64,000 bases of DNA from Rhizobium rosettiformans W3. Its GTDB lineage: Bacteria; Pseudomonadota; Alphaproteobacteria; Rhizobiales; Rhizobiaceae. Under the pieces are notes generated by a model. It searched no databases and had not been told where the DNA came from. It worked only from the letters and a program-made list of their open reading frames with translations. Positions 16,118-25,297 of the stretch are shown here, one piece after another. Made by a program: the position numbers and the translations under genes. How positions within the stretch are numbered: position 1 is the stretch's first letter; every line of letters begins with the position of its first letter. Location of the stretch: NCBI RefSeq assembly GCF_004912135.1, contig NZ_STGU01000002.1:372001-436000 (forward strand), given 5' to 3'.

Positions 16118-18346
16118 ATGATGCGGCAATACGAGCTCGTGGAGCGGGTGCAGAAATACAAGCCCGATGCCAACGAAGCTCTGCTCAACAAGGCCTATGT
16201 CTATGCCATGCAGAAGCACGGCAAGCAGACACGCGCCAGCGGGGACCCCTATATCTCCCACCCGCTCGAAGTTGCCGCCATCCTCACCGACATGCATCTC
16301 GACGAATCGACGATTGCGGTTGCGCTGCTGCACGATACGATCGAAGACACCTCGGCCACCCGCGCCGAAATCGACGAACTCTTCGGCGAGGATATCGGCC
16401 GCCTGGTCGAGGGCCTGACCAAGATCAAGAAGCTCGACCTCGTCACCAAGAAGGCCAAGCAGGCGGAAAACCTGCGCAAGCTCTTGCTCGCGATTTCGGA
16501 TGACGTGCGCGTGCTGCTCGTCAAGCTCGCCGACCGCCTGCACAACATGCGCACGCTCGAGCATATGCGCGACGACAAGCGCGCCCGCATCTCGGAAGAG
16601 ACGATGGAAATCTATGCGCCGCTCGCCGGCCGCATGGGTATGCAGGACATGCGCGACGAGCTGGAGGACTTGTCCTTCCGCTACATGAACCCGGAAGCCT
16701 ATGAGACGGTCACGAACCGTCTCGCGGAACTGTCGACCCGCAACGAAGGCCTGATCACCAAGATCGAGGACGAGTTGCGCGAGTTGCTGGTGGCCAACGG
16801 CCTGCTGAATACGTCGGTCAAGGGCCGGCAGAAGAAGCCCTATTCCGTCTTCCGCAAGATGCAGTCGAAGTCGCTTTCCTTCGAGCAGCTTTCCGACGTC
16901 TATGGTTTCCGCATCCTGGTTGACGACATCCCCGGCTGCTACCGCGCGCTCGGCATCGTGCACACGCGCTGGCGCGTCGTCCCCGGTCGCTTCAAGGACT
17001 ATATCTCGACGCCGAAGCAGAACGACTACCGCTCGATCCACACCACGATCGTCGGCCCGTCCCGCCAGCGCATCGAGCTGCAGATCCGCACGCGGCGCAT
17101 GCATGACATTGCCGAATTCGGCATCGCGGCCCACAGTCTCTACAAGGATGGCGAAAACGGCGATGCGAGCGAGCCGCTGCAGCGCGAAAGCAATGCCTAT
17201 TCCTGGCTGCGCCACACGATCGAGGCTTTGGCTGAGGGCGACAATCCCGAAGAGTTTCTGGAGCATACCAAGCTCGAACTCTTCCAAGACCAGGTCTTCT
17301 GCTTCACGCCGAAGGGCAAGCTGATCGCGCTGCCGCGGGGCGCAACCCCGATCGACTTTGCCTATGCCGTCCACACCAATGTCGGGGACACCTGCGTCGG
17401 CGCCAAGATCAACGGTTCGATCATGCCGCTCGTCACACGTCTGTCGAATGGCGACGAAGTCGAGATCATCCGCTCCGGCGTGCAGGTGCCGCCGGCGGCT
17501 TGGGAAGAGATCGTCGTCACCGGCAAGGCGCGCGCTGCCATCCGCCGTGCGACCCGCATGGCGATCCGCAAGCAATATGCGGGTCTCGGCCAGCGCATCC
17601 TCGAGCGCACCTTCGAGCGCGCCGGCAAGGTCTTCTCCAAGGACACCCTGCGTCCGGCGCTGCATCGTCTTGGCCAGCGCGACGTGGAAGATGCGATCGC
17701 CTCCGTCGGCCGCGGCGAGACCTCCTCGCTCGACGTGCTTCGCGCCGTCTTCCCCGACTATCAGGACGAACGCGTCACGGTAAAACCGTCCTCGGACGAG
17801 GGCTGGTTCGCGATGAACAGCGCCAATGGCATGGTCTTCAAGATCCCGGGGCCGGCCCATCCCAAGGGCGATGTGCCGACGGCCGGCGATGGCCCGGATC
17901 CGCTGCCGATTCGCGGTCTGTCGGGCAATGCCGAGGTGCATTTCTCGCCTGCCGGAGCTGTCCCCGGCGACCGCATCGTCGGCATCATGGAAGACGACAA
18001 GGGCATCACCATCTATCCGATCCAGGCATCCGCCCTGCAGCGCTTCGAAAACGAACCGGAGCGCTGGATCGATGTGCGCTGGGATCTCGACGAGGCCAAC
18101 AAGTCGCGCTTTGTCGCCCGCATCCTGATCAATGCCCTGAACGAGCCGGGGACCTTGGCAACAGTCGCGCAATGCGTCGCGCGCCTCGACGTCAACATCC
18201 GGGTGCTCAACATGATCCGCATCGCCACCGACTTTACCGAGATGGCGATCGATCTCGAGGTCTGGGATCTGCGCCAGCTGAGCCAGCTGCTCGGCGAGCT
18301 GAAGGAGCTCGACTGCATCTCGACCGTCAAGCGCGTCTACGACTGA
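16118..18346 (+). CDS. rsh: Bifunctional (p)ppGpp synthetase/hydrolase, RelA/SpoT (Rsh)
   Basis: This 742-residue stringent-response enzyme makes and degrades (p)ppGpp. The order is an N-terminal HD hydrolase domain (SHPLEVAAIL, VALLHDTIEDT, about residues 50-100), a synthetase domain with GFRILV, RFKDYISTPKQNDYRS and IHTTI (about 260-320), a TGS domain (FCFTPKGKLIALPRGATPID, about 390), then a helical region and a C-terminal ACT domain (NEPGTLATVAQCVARLDVNI). The intact HD motif and RFKD loop together indicate a bifunctional enzyme, as expected for the single Rsh of rhizobia. Cytoplasmic, ribosome-associated. Confidence 0.96.
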   Translation: MMRQYELVERVQKYKPDANEALLNKAYVYAMQKHGKQTRASGDPYISHPLEVAAILTDMHLDESTIAVALLHDTIEDTSATRAEIDELFGEDIGRLVEGLTKIKKLDLVTKKAKQAENLRKLLLAISDDVRVLLVKLADRLHNMRTLEHMRDDKRARISEETMEIYAPLAGRMGMQDMRDELEDLSFRYMNPEAYETVTNRLAELSTRNEGLITKIEDELRELLVANGLLNTSVKGRQKKPYSVFRKMQSKSLSFEQLSDVYGFRILVDDIPGCYRALGIVHTRWRVVPGRFKDYISTPKQNDYRSIHTTIVGPSRQRIELQIRTRRMHDIAEFGIAAHSLYKDGENGDASEPLQRESNAYSWLRHTIEALAEGDNPEEFLEHTKLELFQDQVFCFTPKGKLIALPRGATPIDFAYAVHTNVGDTCVGAKINGSIMPLVTRLSNGDEVEIIRSGVQVPPAAWEEIVVTGKARAAIRRATRMAIRKQYAGLGQRILERTFERAGKVFSKDTLRPALHRLGQRDVEDAIASVGRGETSSLDVLRAVFPDYQDERVTVKPSSDEGWFAMNSANGMVFKIPGPAHPKGDVPTAGDGPDPLPIRGLSGNAEVHFSPAGAVPGDRIVGIMEDDKGITIYPIQASALQRFENEPERWIDVRWDLDEANKSRFVARILINALNEPGTLATVAQCVARLDVNIRVLNMIRIATDFTEMAIDLEVWDLRQLSQLLGELKELDCISTVKRVYD

Positions 18347-18573
18347 GGCGAGAGCATGGAGCTCACGGAAGAGGCGGGTGGTGATCACCGCCGCTCGCCT
18401 GCTTATCAGCCGTTTGCCTCCGATTTCATCACATTCCTGCCCAATTGGTAAACCTCGCGGGCTCTGTCATGCGTCCAGCGCATGGCTGTATTCAATTCTT
18501 GTCTCTGGTGCTTTGTGCGCCGCAACATTACCTTCGGGACAACAAAGGAAGAGAACGAACCGAGGATAAAACG
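18347..18573. other. Promoter region of the DUF1127 gene
   Basis: About 227 bp between rsh and the small gene. No gene is supported. It presumably carries the promoter for the DUF1127 protein; no clear operator was found. Confidence 0.5.
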
Positions 18574-18723
18574 ATGTTTACTCCGATCCGCAAAATCGCC
18601 CGCGCCCTTCGCGTCCCGACTGCTGCTGAGCGCGAAATGAACTACCTGAACGGCGCCCGTGACCTGGTCGACCTGGAATACCGCCAGCGCGAAATCGATC
18701 GTGGCATGTTCCGCCGCGGCTGA
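18574..18723 (+). CDS. DUF1127 small basic protein
   Basis: This encodes 49 residues. The C-terminal half (YLNGARDLVDLEYRQREIDR followed by GMFRR) is the DUF1127 arginine-rich domain. In rhizobia and relatives such small proteins bind RNA and are reported to affect phosphate and RNA metabolism; which paralogue this is cannot be told. A purine-rich GAGGATAAAACG precedes ATG. Its own terminator follows, so it is a single-gene unit. Confidence 0.85.
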   Translation: MFTPIRKIARALRVPTAAEREMNYLNGARDLVDLEYRQREIDRGMFRRG

Positions 18724-18764
18724 TTGCCTTCGGCCTGACACAAAGCCGATCTAAGCCTTGCTGT

Positions 18765-18797
18765 GACGCCGGTTTCCGCCGGCGTCTTTTGCTTTTT
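18765..18797 (+). terminator. Rho-independent terminator of the DUF1127 gene
   Basis: GACGCCGG (18765-18772) and CCGGCGTC (18779-18786) with a 6-base loop, followed by TTTTGCTTTTT. Confidence 0.88.
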
Positions 18798-18857
18798 GGT
18801 CACGGTGTCAGCCGCTTTTCCTTGCCGAGACCGTCGAGGATCAACTACATATCCCGC

Positions 18858-19439
18858 ATGCTGTTTCGACGCCGGCAACCGATTTCAAGACTGACAAAGC
18901 TGCGTGAGCTTTTCTGGCCGCGTCGAGGCTTCATCCGGTCGTTTCACTATCTCACCAAGCGCGTCTTGCGCCTGTCGGCAACGCCGCATGCCATCGCCGC
19001 TGGCGTGGTGGCGGGGGTGGCTTCCTCCTGGACGCCGTTCATCGGCCTGCACTTCGTGCTCGCCTTCGCCATCGCCTACCTGATTGCCGGTAACATGGTC
19101 GCCGCGGCGATCGGCACGGCCTTCGGCAACCCGCTGACCTTCCCCTTCATCTGGGCGGCAACCTGGGAGGTCGGGCATCGGCTGATCGGCAAGGGCAATC
19201 CGACAGCGCAAAGCGTCGATCTGGAAAAGCGCTTCTCCCTGTCCGCGATAGAGAGCATGTGGCAGCCGATCCTGAAGCCGATGTTGATCGGTGCAATCCC
19301 CCTTGCGATCGTCAGCGGCATCATCATCTATTGCATCATCTATTTCACCGTGGCGAAGTTCCAGGCGCGGCGCCGGGAGCGGCTTGCCGAACGGGCGCGT
19401 GCCCGCCTTGCGGAAGCCCTCCAGGGATCGAGCATCTGA
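18858..19439 (+). CDS. DUF2062 membrane protein
   Basis: This 193-residue protein has a basic N-terminus and two to three predicted membrane segments ([40 protein letters not shown], and [20 protein letters not shown]). The [10 protein letters not shown] motif is characteristic of DUF2062. The family is found next to glycosyltransferase or lipid genes in some bacteria, but its role is unknown. Frame remains open upstream to a TTG at 18789, inside the preceding terminator; ATG 18858 is the better start. It is separated by one base from acpS and probably co-transcribed with it. Confidence 0.8.
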   Translation: MLFRRRQPISRLTKLRELFWPRRGFIRSFHYLTKRVLRLSATPHAIAAGVVAGVASSWTPFIGLHFVLAFAIAYLIAGNMVAAAIGTAFGNPLTFPFIWAATWEVGHRLIGKGNPTAQSVDLEKRFSLSAIESMWQPILKPMLIGAIPLAIVSGIIIYCIIYFTVAKFQARRRERLAERARARLAEALQGSSI

Positions 19440-19440
19440 C

Positions 19441-19845
19441 ATGATCATCGGCATTGGCAGCGACCTCGTTGATATCAGGAGGATCGAGAAGTCGATCACC
19501 CGCTTCGGCGAGAAATTCACCGCCCGCTGCTTCACGGAGGAAGAGCAGGCGCGTGCCAATGGCCGCAAGGACAGCGCCGCATCCTATGCCAAGCGTTTTG
19601 CCGCCAAGGAGGCCATGGCCAAGGCCCTGGGCACGGGCATTGCCGAAGGTGTCTTCTGGAAGGAGATGGGCGTCGTCAATCTTCCGAACGGCAAGCCCGG
19701 TCTCGAACTGACCGGTGGTGCGGCCAGATGCCTCGAGCGTCTTCTGCCGCCGGGCCATGTCGCCCAGATCCATCTGACCATCACCGACGAATTTCCCTAT
19801 GCCCAGGCATTCGTCATCGTTGAAGCCCTGCCGGAAAGTCGCTGA
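19441..19845 (+). CDS. acpS: Holo-[acyl-carrier-protein] synthase
   Basis: This 134-residue enzyme transfers 4'-phosphopantetheine from CoA to acyl carrier protein. [16 protein letters not shown] at the N-terminus holds the Mg-binding aspartate, and [16 protein letters not shown] holds the second acidic ligand and a CoA contact. Length is typical of AcpS-type trimers. It heads the acpS-lepB-rnc-era cluster conserved in rhizobia. The longer frame from 19291 overlaps the preceding gene and is rejected. Confidence 0.96.
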   Translation: MIIGIGSDLVDIRRIEKSITRFGEKFTARCFTEEEQARANGRKDSAASYAKRFAAKEAMAKALGTGIAEGVFWKEMGVVNLPNGKPGLELTGGAARCLERLLPPGHVAQIHLTITDEFPYAQAFVIVEALPESR

Positions 19846-19942
19846 GTTATCTGGTCGCGCTGGTCGGCGGGGCTTCGCGGTTGCCGCGCTCGCCCGAACC
19901 GACTAGAGAGAGCAGGATTTTCGCAAGAAGGAACCGACCCGC

Positions 19943-20680
19943 GTGAGCGAAGAAAAGAAGCAAAGTGCCCTCTGGGAAAACGTCAAGGTCATCATCCAGG
20001 CCTTGCTCCTGGCCATGGTGATCCGGACCGTGTTCTTTCAGCCCTTCACGATCCCGTCCGGCTCGATGATGCCGACGCTGCTCGTCGGCGACTACATCTT
20101 CGTCAACAAGTTCTCCTACGGCTATTCGAAATACTCGCTGCCTTTCTCGCCGGACCTCTTCGAAGGCCGCATCTTTGCGAGCGAACCGGAGCGCGGGGAC
20201 ATCGCCGTCTTCCGTTTCCCGCCGAACCCGAGCATTGACTACATCAAGCGCGTCGTCGGCCTGCCGGGCGACCGGATCCAGGTCATCGGTGGTGTTCTGA
20301 ACGTCAACGGCACCCCGGTTCCCAAGGTTGAAGACGGCGTCTTCACCTCCGACTACCGCCTCGATCCCGGCACCGACGTGCCGGTCTTCCGCGAAACGCT
20401 TGATAACGGCGTGAGCTATGACACGCTCGATCAGGCCCAGGGCACCCGTGGTGACGACACCCGCGAGTTCATCGTGCCGGAAGGCCATTACTTCATGATG
20501 GGCGACAACCGCGACAATTCGCTGGACAGCCGCTTCGACGTTGGCTTCGTGCCGGCCGAGAACCTGATCGGCAAGGCGTCGCTGATCTTCTTCTCGCTCG
20601 GCAACGACACTTCGTTCCGCGAAGTCTGGAAGTGGCCGGCCAACATGCGCTGGGATCGCCTGTTCAAGGTGGTCGAATGA
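19943..20680 (+). CDS. lepB: Signal peptidase I
   Basis: This 245-residue inner-membrane protease removes Sec and Tat signal peptides. A membrane anchor (VIIQALLLAMVIRTVFF) precedes PSGSMMPTLLVGDY, which holds the nucleophilic serine. The general-base lysine is in YIKRVVGLPGDR, and the box E motif is MGDNRDNSLDSR. The start is GTG in the sequence GTGAGCGAAG. The stop overlaps the rnc start (ATGA), which indicates coupled translation. Confidence 0.96.
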   Translation: MSEEKKQSALWENVKVIIQALLLAMVIRTVFFQPFTIPSGSMMPTLLVGDYIFVNKFSYGYSKYSLPFSPDLFEGRIFASEPERGDIAVFRFPPNPSIDYIKRVVGLPGDRIQVIGGVLNVNGTPVPKVEDGVFTSDYRLDPGTDVPVFRETLDNGVSYDTLDQAQGTRGDDTREFIVPEGHYFMMGDNRDNSLDSRFDVGFVPAENLIGKASLIFFSLGNDTSFREVWKWPANMRWDRLFKVVE

Positions 20681-21402
20681 CGGACAAGAAGGTGGTCGGC
20701 GAAAAGGATTGGGAGCAGCTTCAAGCTGCGATCGGCCACAAGTTCGCCGACCGCGACCGCCTGATGCGGGCGCTGACGCATGCCAGCGCCCAGGTCTCGC
20801 GGGGGAAGAAGGGCGACTACGAGCGGCTGGAGTTCCTGGGTGACCGGGTTCTCGGCCTGTGTGTCGCCGAATTGCTCTTCAAGACCTTTCGGGACGCCAC
20901 CGAAGGCGAGCTTTCGGTGCGCTTCAATCAGCTGGTCAGCGCCGAGGCCTGCGCCTCGGTTGCCGACGAGATGGAGCTGCACCGCTTCATCCGTACCGGC
21001 TCGGACGTGAAGAAGATCACGGCGAAGAACATGCTGAATGTCCGCGCCGACGTGGTGGAAAGCCTGATTGCGGCCATCTACCTCGAGGCAGGACTGGAGG
21101 CCGCGCGCGGCTTCATCCTGAAATACTGGACCAGTCGTGCTGCCCGCGCCGATGGCGCCCGCCGCGACGCCAAGACCGAATTGCAGGAATGGACGCATGC
21201 CAAGTTTGGCAAGCCGCCCATCTACAAGGTTGCCGATCGCTCCGGACCGGATCATGATCCCCGCTTCACGGTGATCGTCGAAATCCCGGGCCTGAAGTCC
21301 GAGGTCGGCATCGAACGATCCAAGCGTGCCGCCGAGCAGGTGGCCGCAACGAAGATTCTCGAACGCGAAGGCGTCTGGGCGAAGGCCTCCGACGCGAACT
21401 GA
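20677..21402 (+). CDS. rnc: Ribonuclease III
   Basis: This 241-residue double-strand-specific endoribonuclease processes rRNA and structured mRNA. The signature ERLEFLGDRVLGL holds active-site acidic residues, and NMLNVRADVVESLIAAIYLE holds the second set. The C-terminal dsRNA-binding domain runs from KTELQEWTHAKFGKPP to the end. ATG at 20677 overlaps the lepB stop by four bases; in-frame codons upstream belong to lepB. It is followed nine bases later by era, the classic rnc-era pair. Confidence 0.96.
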   Translation: MTDKKVVGEKDWEQLQAAIGHKFADRDRLMRALTHASAQVSRGKKGDYERLEFLGDRVLGLCVAELLFKTFRDATEGELSVRFNQLVSAEACASVADEMELHRFIRTGSDVKKITAKNMLNVRADVVESLIAAIYLEAGLEAARGFILKYWTSRAARADGARRDAKTELQEWTHAKFGKPPIYKVADRSGPDHDPRFTVIVEIPGLKSEVGIERSKRAAEQVAATKILEREGVWAKASDAN

Positions 21403-21411
21403 TTGGAAGAT

Positions 21412-22353
21412 ATGACCGAGACCGAACCCCATGACAGTGGCGAAGCCACCGGCAACACCCCGACCCGATCCGGCTTCGTTGCCCTGATCGGCCCCACCAA
21501 CGCCGGCAAGTCGACGCTGGTCAACCGCTTCGTCGGCGCCAAGGTGTCGATCGTCAGCCACAAGGTGCAGACGACGCGCGCCGTGATGCGCGGCATCGCG
21601 ATCCACAAGAACGCCCAGATCGTCTTCATGGACACGCCCGGCATATTCAAGCCGCGGCGCAAGCTTGATCGCGCCATGGTGACCTCGGCCTGGGGCGGCG
21701 CCAAGGATGCCGACCTGATCCTGCTGCTGATCGACAGCGAGCGCGGTCTGCGTGGCGACGCCGAGGCGATCCTCGAGGCGCTGAAGGATGTGCCACAGCC
21801 GAAGATCCTCGTCTTGAACAAGATCGACCGCGTTCGCCACGAAGATCTCTTCAAGCTTGCCGAGACTGCCAACGAGGCCGTCAAGTTCGACCGCACCTTC
21901 ATGATCTCGGCCACGACCGGCTCCGGCTGCGACGACGTCATGGACTACCTTGCGGAAACCTTCCCGGAAGGCCCGTGGTATTACCCCGAGGACCAGATCT
22001 CCGACCTGCCGATGCGCCAGCTCGCCGCCGAGATCACCCGCGAAAAGCTCTTCCTGCGCCTGCATCAGGAGCTTCCGTATTCTTCGCATGTCGAGACGGA
22101 AAAGTGGGAAGAGCGCAAGGACGGCTCGGTTCGCATCGAGCAGGTGATCTATGTCGAGCGCGACAGCCAGAAGAAGATCGTGCTCGGGAAGAACGGCGAC
22201 GCCATCAAGTCGATCTCGACCGCATCCCGCAAGGAACTCTCCGAGATCCTCGAGCAGCCGGTGCACCTCTTCCTCTTCGTCAAGGTGCGCGAAAACTGGG
22301 GCAACGATCCTGAGCGCTTCCGCGAAATGGGCCTGGAATTCCCGCGCGACTAG
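21412..22353 (+). CDS. era: GTPase Era
   Basis: This 313-residue essential GTPase acts in 16S rRNA maturation and 30S assembly. G1 is GPTNAGKST, the switch II region is FMDTPGI, G4 is LNKIDR, and the C-terminal KH RNA-binding domain includes KKIVLGKNGDAIKSI. The start ATG follows TTGGAAGAT. It lies immediately after rnc and is convergent with the AbrB-type gene over an inverted repeat at 22365-22385. Confidence 0.96.
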   Translation: MTETEPHDSGEATGNTPTRSGFVALIGPTNAGKSTLVNRFVGAKVSIVSHKVQTTRAVMRGIAIHKNAQIVFMDTPGIFKPRRKLDRAMVTSAWGGAKDADLILLLIDSERGLRGDAEAILEALKDVPQPKILVLNKIDRVRHEDLFKLAETANEAVKFDRTFMISATTGSGCDDVMDYLAETFPEGPWYYPEDQISDLPMRQLAAEITREKLFLRLHQELPYSSHVETEKWEERKDGSVRIEQVIYVERDSQKKIVLGKNGDAIKSISTASRKELSEILEQPVHLFLFVKVRENWGNDPERFREMGLEFPRD

Positions 22354-22364
22354 TTGAGACGAAG

Positions 22365-22385
22365 CGAAGGGCTGTCAGCCCTTCG
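22365..22385. terminator. Inverted repeat between convergent era and AbrB-type genes
   Basis: CGAAGGGCTG-T-CAGCCCTTCG is a perfect 10-bp inverted repeat around one base. It covers the stop codon of the leftward gene and lies 11 bases after era. There is no T-run on either side, so the terminator role is tentative. Confidence 0.45.
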
Positions 22386-23541
22386 CCACCCGCCTGGCGA
22401 CAAAGTCCGAGATTGGCGGTCCGATGAGGATGATAAGGATCAGCCGCATGGTCTGCAGCGCCATGATGAAGGACATGTCGACCGGGGTGGTCGCGGCGAT
22501 GATCGCAATCGAATCGAGCCCGCCGGGGCTTGTCGCGAGATAGGCGGTCAGCGGGTCGATGTCATGCAGCGACCAGAGCAGGAAGGCCATTCCGCCGCAA
22601 AAGGCCATCAAGACCAGGATGGATCCGACGATCTGGGGCAGGGCGCCTGCGGCGTGCCGCAATATGCGGCGCGTGAAGGACAAGCCGATTCGCCAGCCGA
22701 TCACGCCATATCCGAGGGCGAGCAACCATTCCGGCAGCTGCAGCGTGATGTAGCCCATCACATGCAGGGTCGTGGTGACGATGAGCGGCAGAAGCATCGT
22801 GCCGGCCGGGATGCGGAAACGGGCGGCGACGGACGCGGCCGCAAGCGCTGCCGCCAGTGTCAAAGCGAGATCCCGCCAGTCTGTTTCGGGAAACCAGATG
22901 ACGGCCTTGGTCGCACCGCCTTCGGCGTTGAAGACGAAAGCGGCGACCAGCGATGCCCCGGTCGCAACGAAGGCGACGCGCAGATACTGCATGAATGCGA
23001 CCAGCCGCGGATCACCCCCATGCGCCTCCGCCATCAGCACCATGGCAGAGGCCGCCCCGGCAGAGGTTCCCCAGATGGCGGTCGTGCCGGGCAGCACATC
23101 GGCTTTGGCCATCAGATAACCGAACAGGCTGCTTGCCCCGATGATTGACAGCACGATCGCCAGGAAGATCACCCAGTCATCCGCAACCGTTGCGAGCGTG
23201 CCGAGATCGATCGAGCGGGCGATGATGCAGCCAATCAGCGAATGGGCGAAGATGTAAGGGTAGCGGTGGACCGAAAGCCGCGCGCCATTGGTGGCAACCA
23301 GGATGGCCGCGACCATGGGGCCGAGCAGCAGGGCGCCTGGGATATGGGCGAAGAACAGACCGCCCGCGATGGCAAAGGACAGGATGAAGAGGATGACCCA
23401 GCGCAGGAGGACCGGAAGCGGCGTGAGCAGGCCGGGTGCTGGCAGTGCGCTCGCGGCGGCTTCGGAAACCGTTGCGGCGTCCGCGCCCTTCGGCTCGGGC
23501 TGCGGTCGATCCTCGTTGTTGCTGTCCGAAGGCATGGCCAT
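22375..23541 (-). CDS. AbrB-family (Gneg_AbrB duplication) integral membrane protein
   Basis: This 388-residue protein starts with an acidic, proline-rich cytoplasmic segment (SNNEDRPQPEPKGADAA). About ten membrane segments in two repeated halves follow (for example WVILFILSFAIAGGLFFA and GALLLGPMVAAILVATNGA). The PGGLDSIAIIAATTPVDMSF motif near the C-terminus is typical of the AbrB duplication family, sometimes annotated as ammonia monooxygenase or regulator; it is a predicted transporter of unknown substrate. MAMP allows a start at residue 1 or 3. It is divergent from a TetR gene that probably controls it. Confidence 0.8.
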   Translation of the reverse strand: MAMPSDSNNEDRPQPEPKGADAATVSEAAASALPAPGLLTPLPVLLRWVILFILSFAIAGGLFFAHIPGALLLGPMVAAILVATNGARLSVHRYPYIFAHSLIGCIIARSIDLGTLATVADDWVIFLAIVLSIIGASSLFGYLMAKADVLPGTTAIWGTSAGAASAMVLMAEAHGGDPRLVAFMQYLRVAFVATGASLVAAFVFNAEGGATKAVIWFPETDWRDLALTLAAALAAASVAARFRIPAGTMLLPLIVTTTLHVMGYITLQLPEWLLALGYGVIGWRIGLSFTRRILRHAAGALPQIVGSILVLMAFCGGMAFLLWSLHDIDPLTAYLATSPGGLDSIAIIAATTPVDMSFIMALQTMRLILIILIGPPISDFVARRVAKG

Positions 23542-23607
23542 CTCCGTCCTTCGTCTGAGGCCTCATTCCGGGAAAGGGCTGGACGAAAGCGCAATTTCGT
23601 AAAATAA

Positions 23608-24288
23608 ATGAGGCGCACCTCACAAACGAGTTTTATGAGAATGACCTCGCAAAAGTCAAGTTCGGCGACGACAGAGGCCGCACAGCAGGCGCCCCCGGTG
23701 CCGACGGCGAAGGAGCCCAAGCGCAAGCGGGGGATCGCGCGTGTCGCGAAACTCCTGGACGCCGGTGCCGCCGTCTTCGCTGAGCAGGGCTACAAGGCCG
23801 CCACCATGACGGAGATCGCCGCCCGCGCCGGCGCGCCGATCGGGTCACTCTACCAGTTCTTTCCCAACAAGGATGTGCTCGCCGACGCTCTGGTCGCGCG
23901 CTATGCCGAGCATGTCGAGGCAGCGCTCGACCGGATCAGGGCGCAGGTCGCCGATCTCGACGGTACCCAGCTCGCCGACAGGCTGCTCGACGTTCTCGTG
24001 GCCCATGCCGCCGAACGGAGCCTGGCGCTCAGCCTGCTCGATGCCCGCTGGGAGCAGCCCGGCGTGCGGCCCGGTGTCTTGCGGGAAAGCTTGCGCCGGC
24101 GGATCGCGGAGATCCTCACGCTCTGGCGTCCCGAGCTCGCCGAGGATCAGGCGCAGGCCATGTCGGTGGTCCTCTTCCAGGCCATGAAGTCACTCGTGCA
24201 ACTGCATGAAGAAAAACGCTATGCCGGCAAGTCCGAAGCGATCGCGCATTGGCGCGGCTGGGTCCAGCGCTACCTCGCTGAAATCTGA
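23608..24288 (+). CDS. TetR-family transcriptional regulator
   Basis: This 226-residue repressor-type protein has an N-terminal three-helix DNA-binding domain at about residues 45-92 (LLDAGAAVFAEQGY, then MTEIAARAGAPIGSLYQFFP, then NKDVLADAL). A variable helical ligand-binding domain follows. Starts are possible at 23608, 23635 and 23641; the first 27 bases contain a palindrome, so one of the later starts may be used. It is divergent from the AbrB-family membrane gene, the usual arrangement for a regulator and its transporter target. The ligand is unknown. Confidence 0.85.
   Translation: MRRTSQTSFMRMTSQKSSSATTEAAQQAPPVPTAKEPKRKRGIARVAKLLDAGAAVFAEQGYKAATMTEIAARAGAPIGSLYQFFPNKDVLADALVARYAEHVEAALDRIRAQVADLDGTQLADRLLDVLVAHAAERSLALSLLDARWEQPGVRPGVLRESLRRRIAEILTLWRPELAEDQAQAMSVVLFQAMKSLVQLHEEKRYAGKSEAIAHWRGWVQRYLAEI
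23609..23622. promoter_or_regulatory. Candidate TetR operator in the divergent promoter
   Basis: TGAGG-CGCA-CCTCA is a perfect 5-bp inverted repeat with a 4-base spacer between the divergent membrane-protein and TetR genes. It overlaps the first possible start codon of the regulator. Position suggests an autoregulatory operator; the short arms keep confidence modest. Confidence 0.4.
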
Positions 24289-24341
24289 ACACGCCGTCGA
24301 AAAGCCTCGCTCCGGATGCCGCTCTGCGGTAAAACCCGATC

Positions 24342-25115
24342 ATGCAATGGACAGATGAGGCGATCCTTCTGGGGGTGCGGCGGCATGGCGAAACGAGCGT
24401 CATTGCCGAGATGATGACGCGCAGCCGCGGTCGGCATCTGGGCATGGTGCGTTCCGGTCGTTCGCGTACCATGCAGCCCGTGCTGCAGCCGGGCAATCGT
24501 CTGGAAGTGACCTGGCGGGCGCGCCTGGACGAACATCTGGGCGAATACCGCATCGAGCCCCTGGTCTTGCGGGCAGGGCGGCTGATGGAGAGCGCCACGG
24601 CGGTTTATGGTGTCCAGGCCTTGGCGGCCTTGCTCAGGCTTCTGCCGGAGCGCGATCCACATCCGCATCTCTTCGAGGCGCTCGATGTCATTCTCGATCA
24701 TCTGGAGGAGCCGGCAACGGCGGGCGAACTCTTCGTCCGCTTCGAGCTTGCGCTGCTCAATGATCTCGGTTTTGGCCTGGATCTCGAAGAATGTGCAGCG
24801 ACCGGCGCCCGTTTCGACCTCGCCTATGTCTCACCGAAGTCGGGGAGGGCGGTCAGTCGTGAAGCGGGTGCGCCCTGGGCCGACAAGATGCTGGCGCTAC
24901 CGGATTTCCTGACACCTGGCACCAACCGGGCAGCAGATCCCGACAGTCTGGCAGCAGCCTTTCGGCTCACGTCCTATTTTCTGGATCGACACGTCTACGT
25001 GCCGCGCGGGTTGGAGCCGGGCGCGGCACGGGAGGGCTTCTGTCAGGCCGCGTTGAAGACCTTGCGCTCGCTCGATGCCACGGGCGCATTGGCCGCGCCC
25101 AAGAACACGGCCTGA
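24342..25115 (+). CDS. recO: DNA repair protein RecO
   Basis: This 257-residue protein loads RecA onto SSB-coated single-stranded DNA with RecR in the RecFOR pathway. The N-terminal OB fold begins [20 protein letters not shown] and continues with [14 protein letters not shown] helical C-terminal domain contains [20 protein letters not shown], the family's usual segment; the zinc-binding cysteines of some RecO proteins are largely lacking here, as often in alphaproteobacteria. The 3' end overlaps a convergent small gene by about 70 bases. Confidence 0.93.
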   Translation: MQWTDEAILLGVRRHGETSVIAEMMTRSRGRHLGMVRSGRSRTMQPVLQPGNRLEVTWRARLDEHLGEYRIEPLVLRAGRLMESATAVYGVQALAALLRLLPERDPHPHLFEALDVILDHLEEPATAGELFVRFELALLNDLGFGLDLEECAATGARFDLAYVSPKSGRAVSREAGAPWADKMLALPDFLTPGTNRAADPDSLAAAFRLTSYFLDRHVYVPRGLEPGAAREGFCQAALKTLRSLDATGALAAPKNTA

Positions 25116-25297
25116 TCTTCCGGCGCGGATTTGGCCATGTGCTCGTGAATGGCGGCCTGCAGTTCGCTGATATTGCGATAGCTACCGCCGTCGAGGTCGA
25201 TGACCGGATATTTGACGGCGATGAACTTGACCCTGTCGCCGTCGGGAATGGTGATGCCAACCGGGATCCCGGCATATTCGATGACTTGCTTCTTCAT
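25043..25297 (-). CDS. Conserved small hypothetical protein, convergent with recO
   Basis: This encodes 84 residues, soluble, with a beta-rich start ([20 protein letters not shown]) and a helical middle ([15 protein letters not shown]). GGGGA eight bases before the ATG at 25297 supports the start; an earlier in-frame codon has none. The last 73 bases overlap the 3' end of recO on the other strand. No family with known function is recognised. The good ribosome-binding site argues that it is real despite the overlap. Confidence 0.6.
   Translation of the reverse strand: MKKQVIEYAGIPVGITIPDGDRVKFIAVKYPVIDLDGGSYRNISELQAAIHEHMAKSAPEDQAVFLGAANAPVASSERKVFNAA

Noticed and set aside
16037..18388. Very long leftward frame (783 codons) opposite rsh
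   Set aside because: It is the GC-rich antisense shadow of a clearly functional gene; no ribosome site and low-complexity composition. Similar long frames opposite lepB-rnc-era and atmA were dropped for the same reason.
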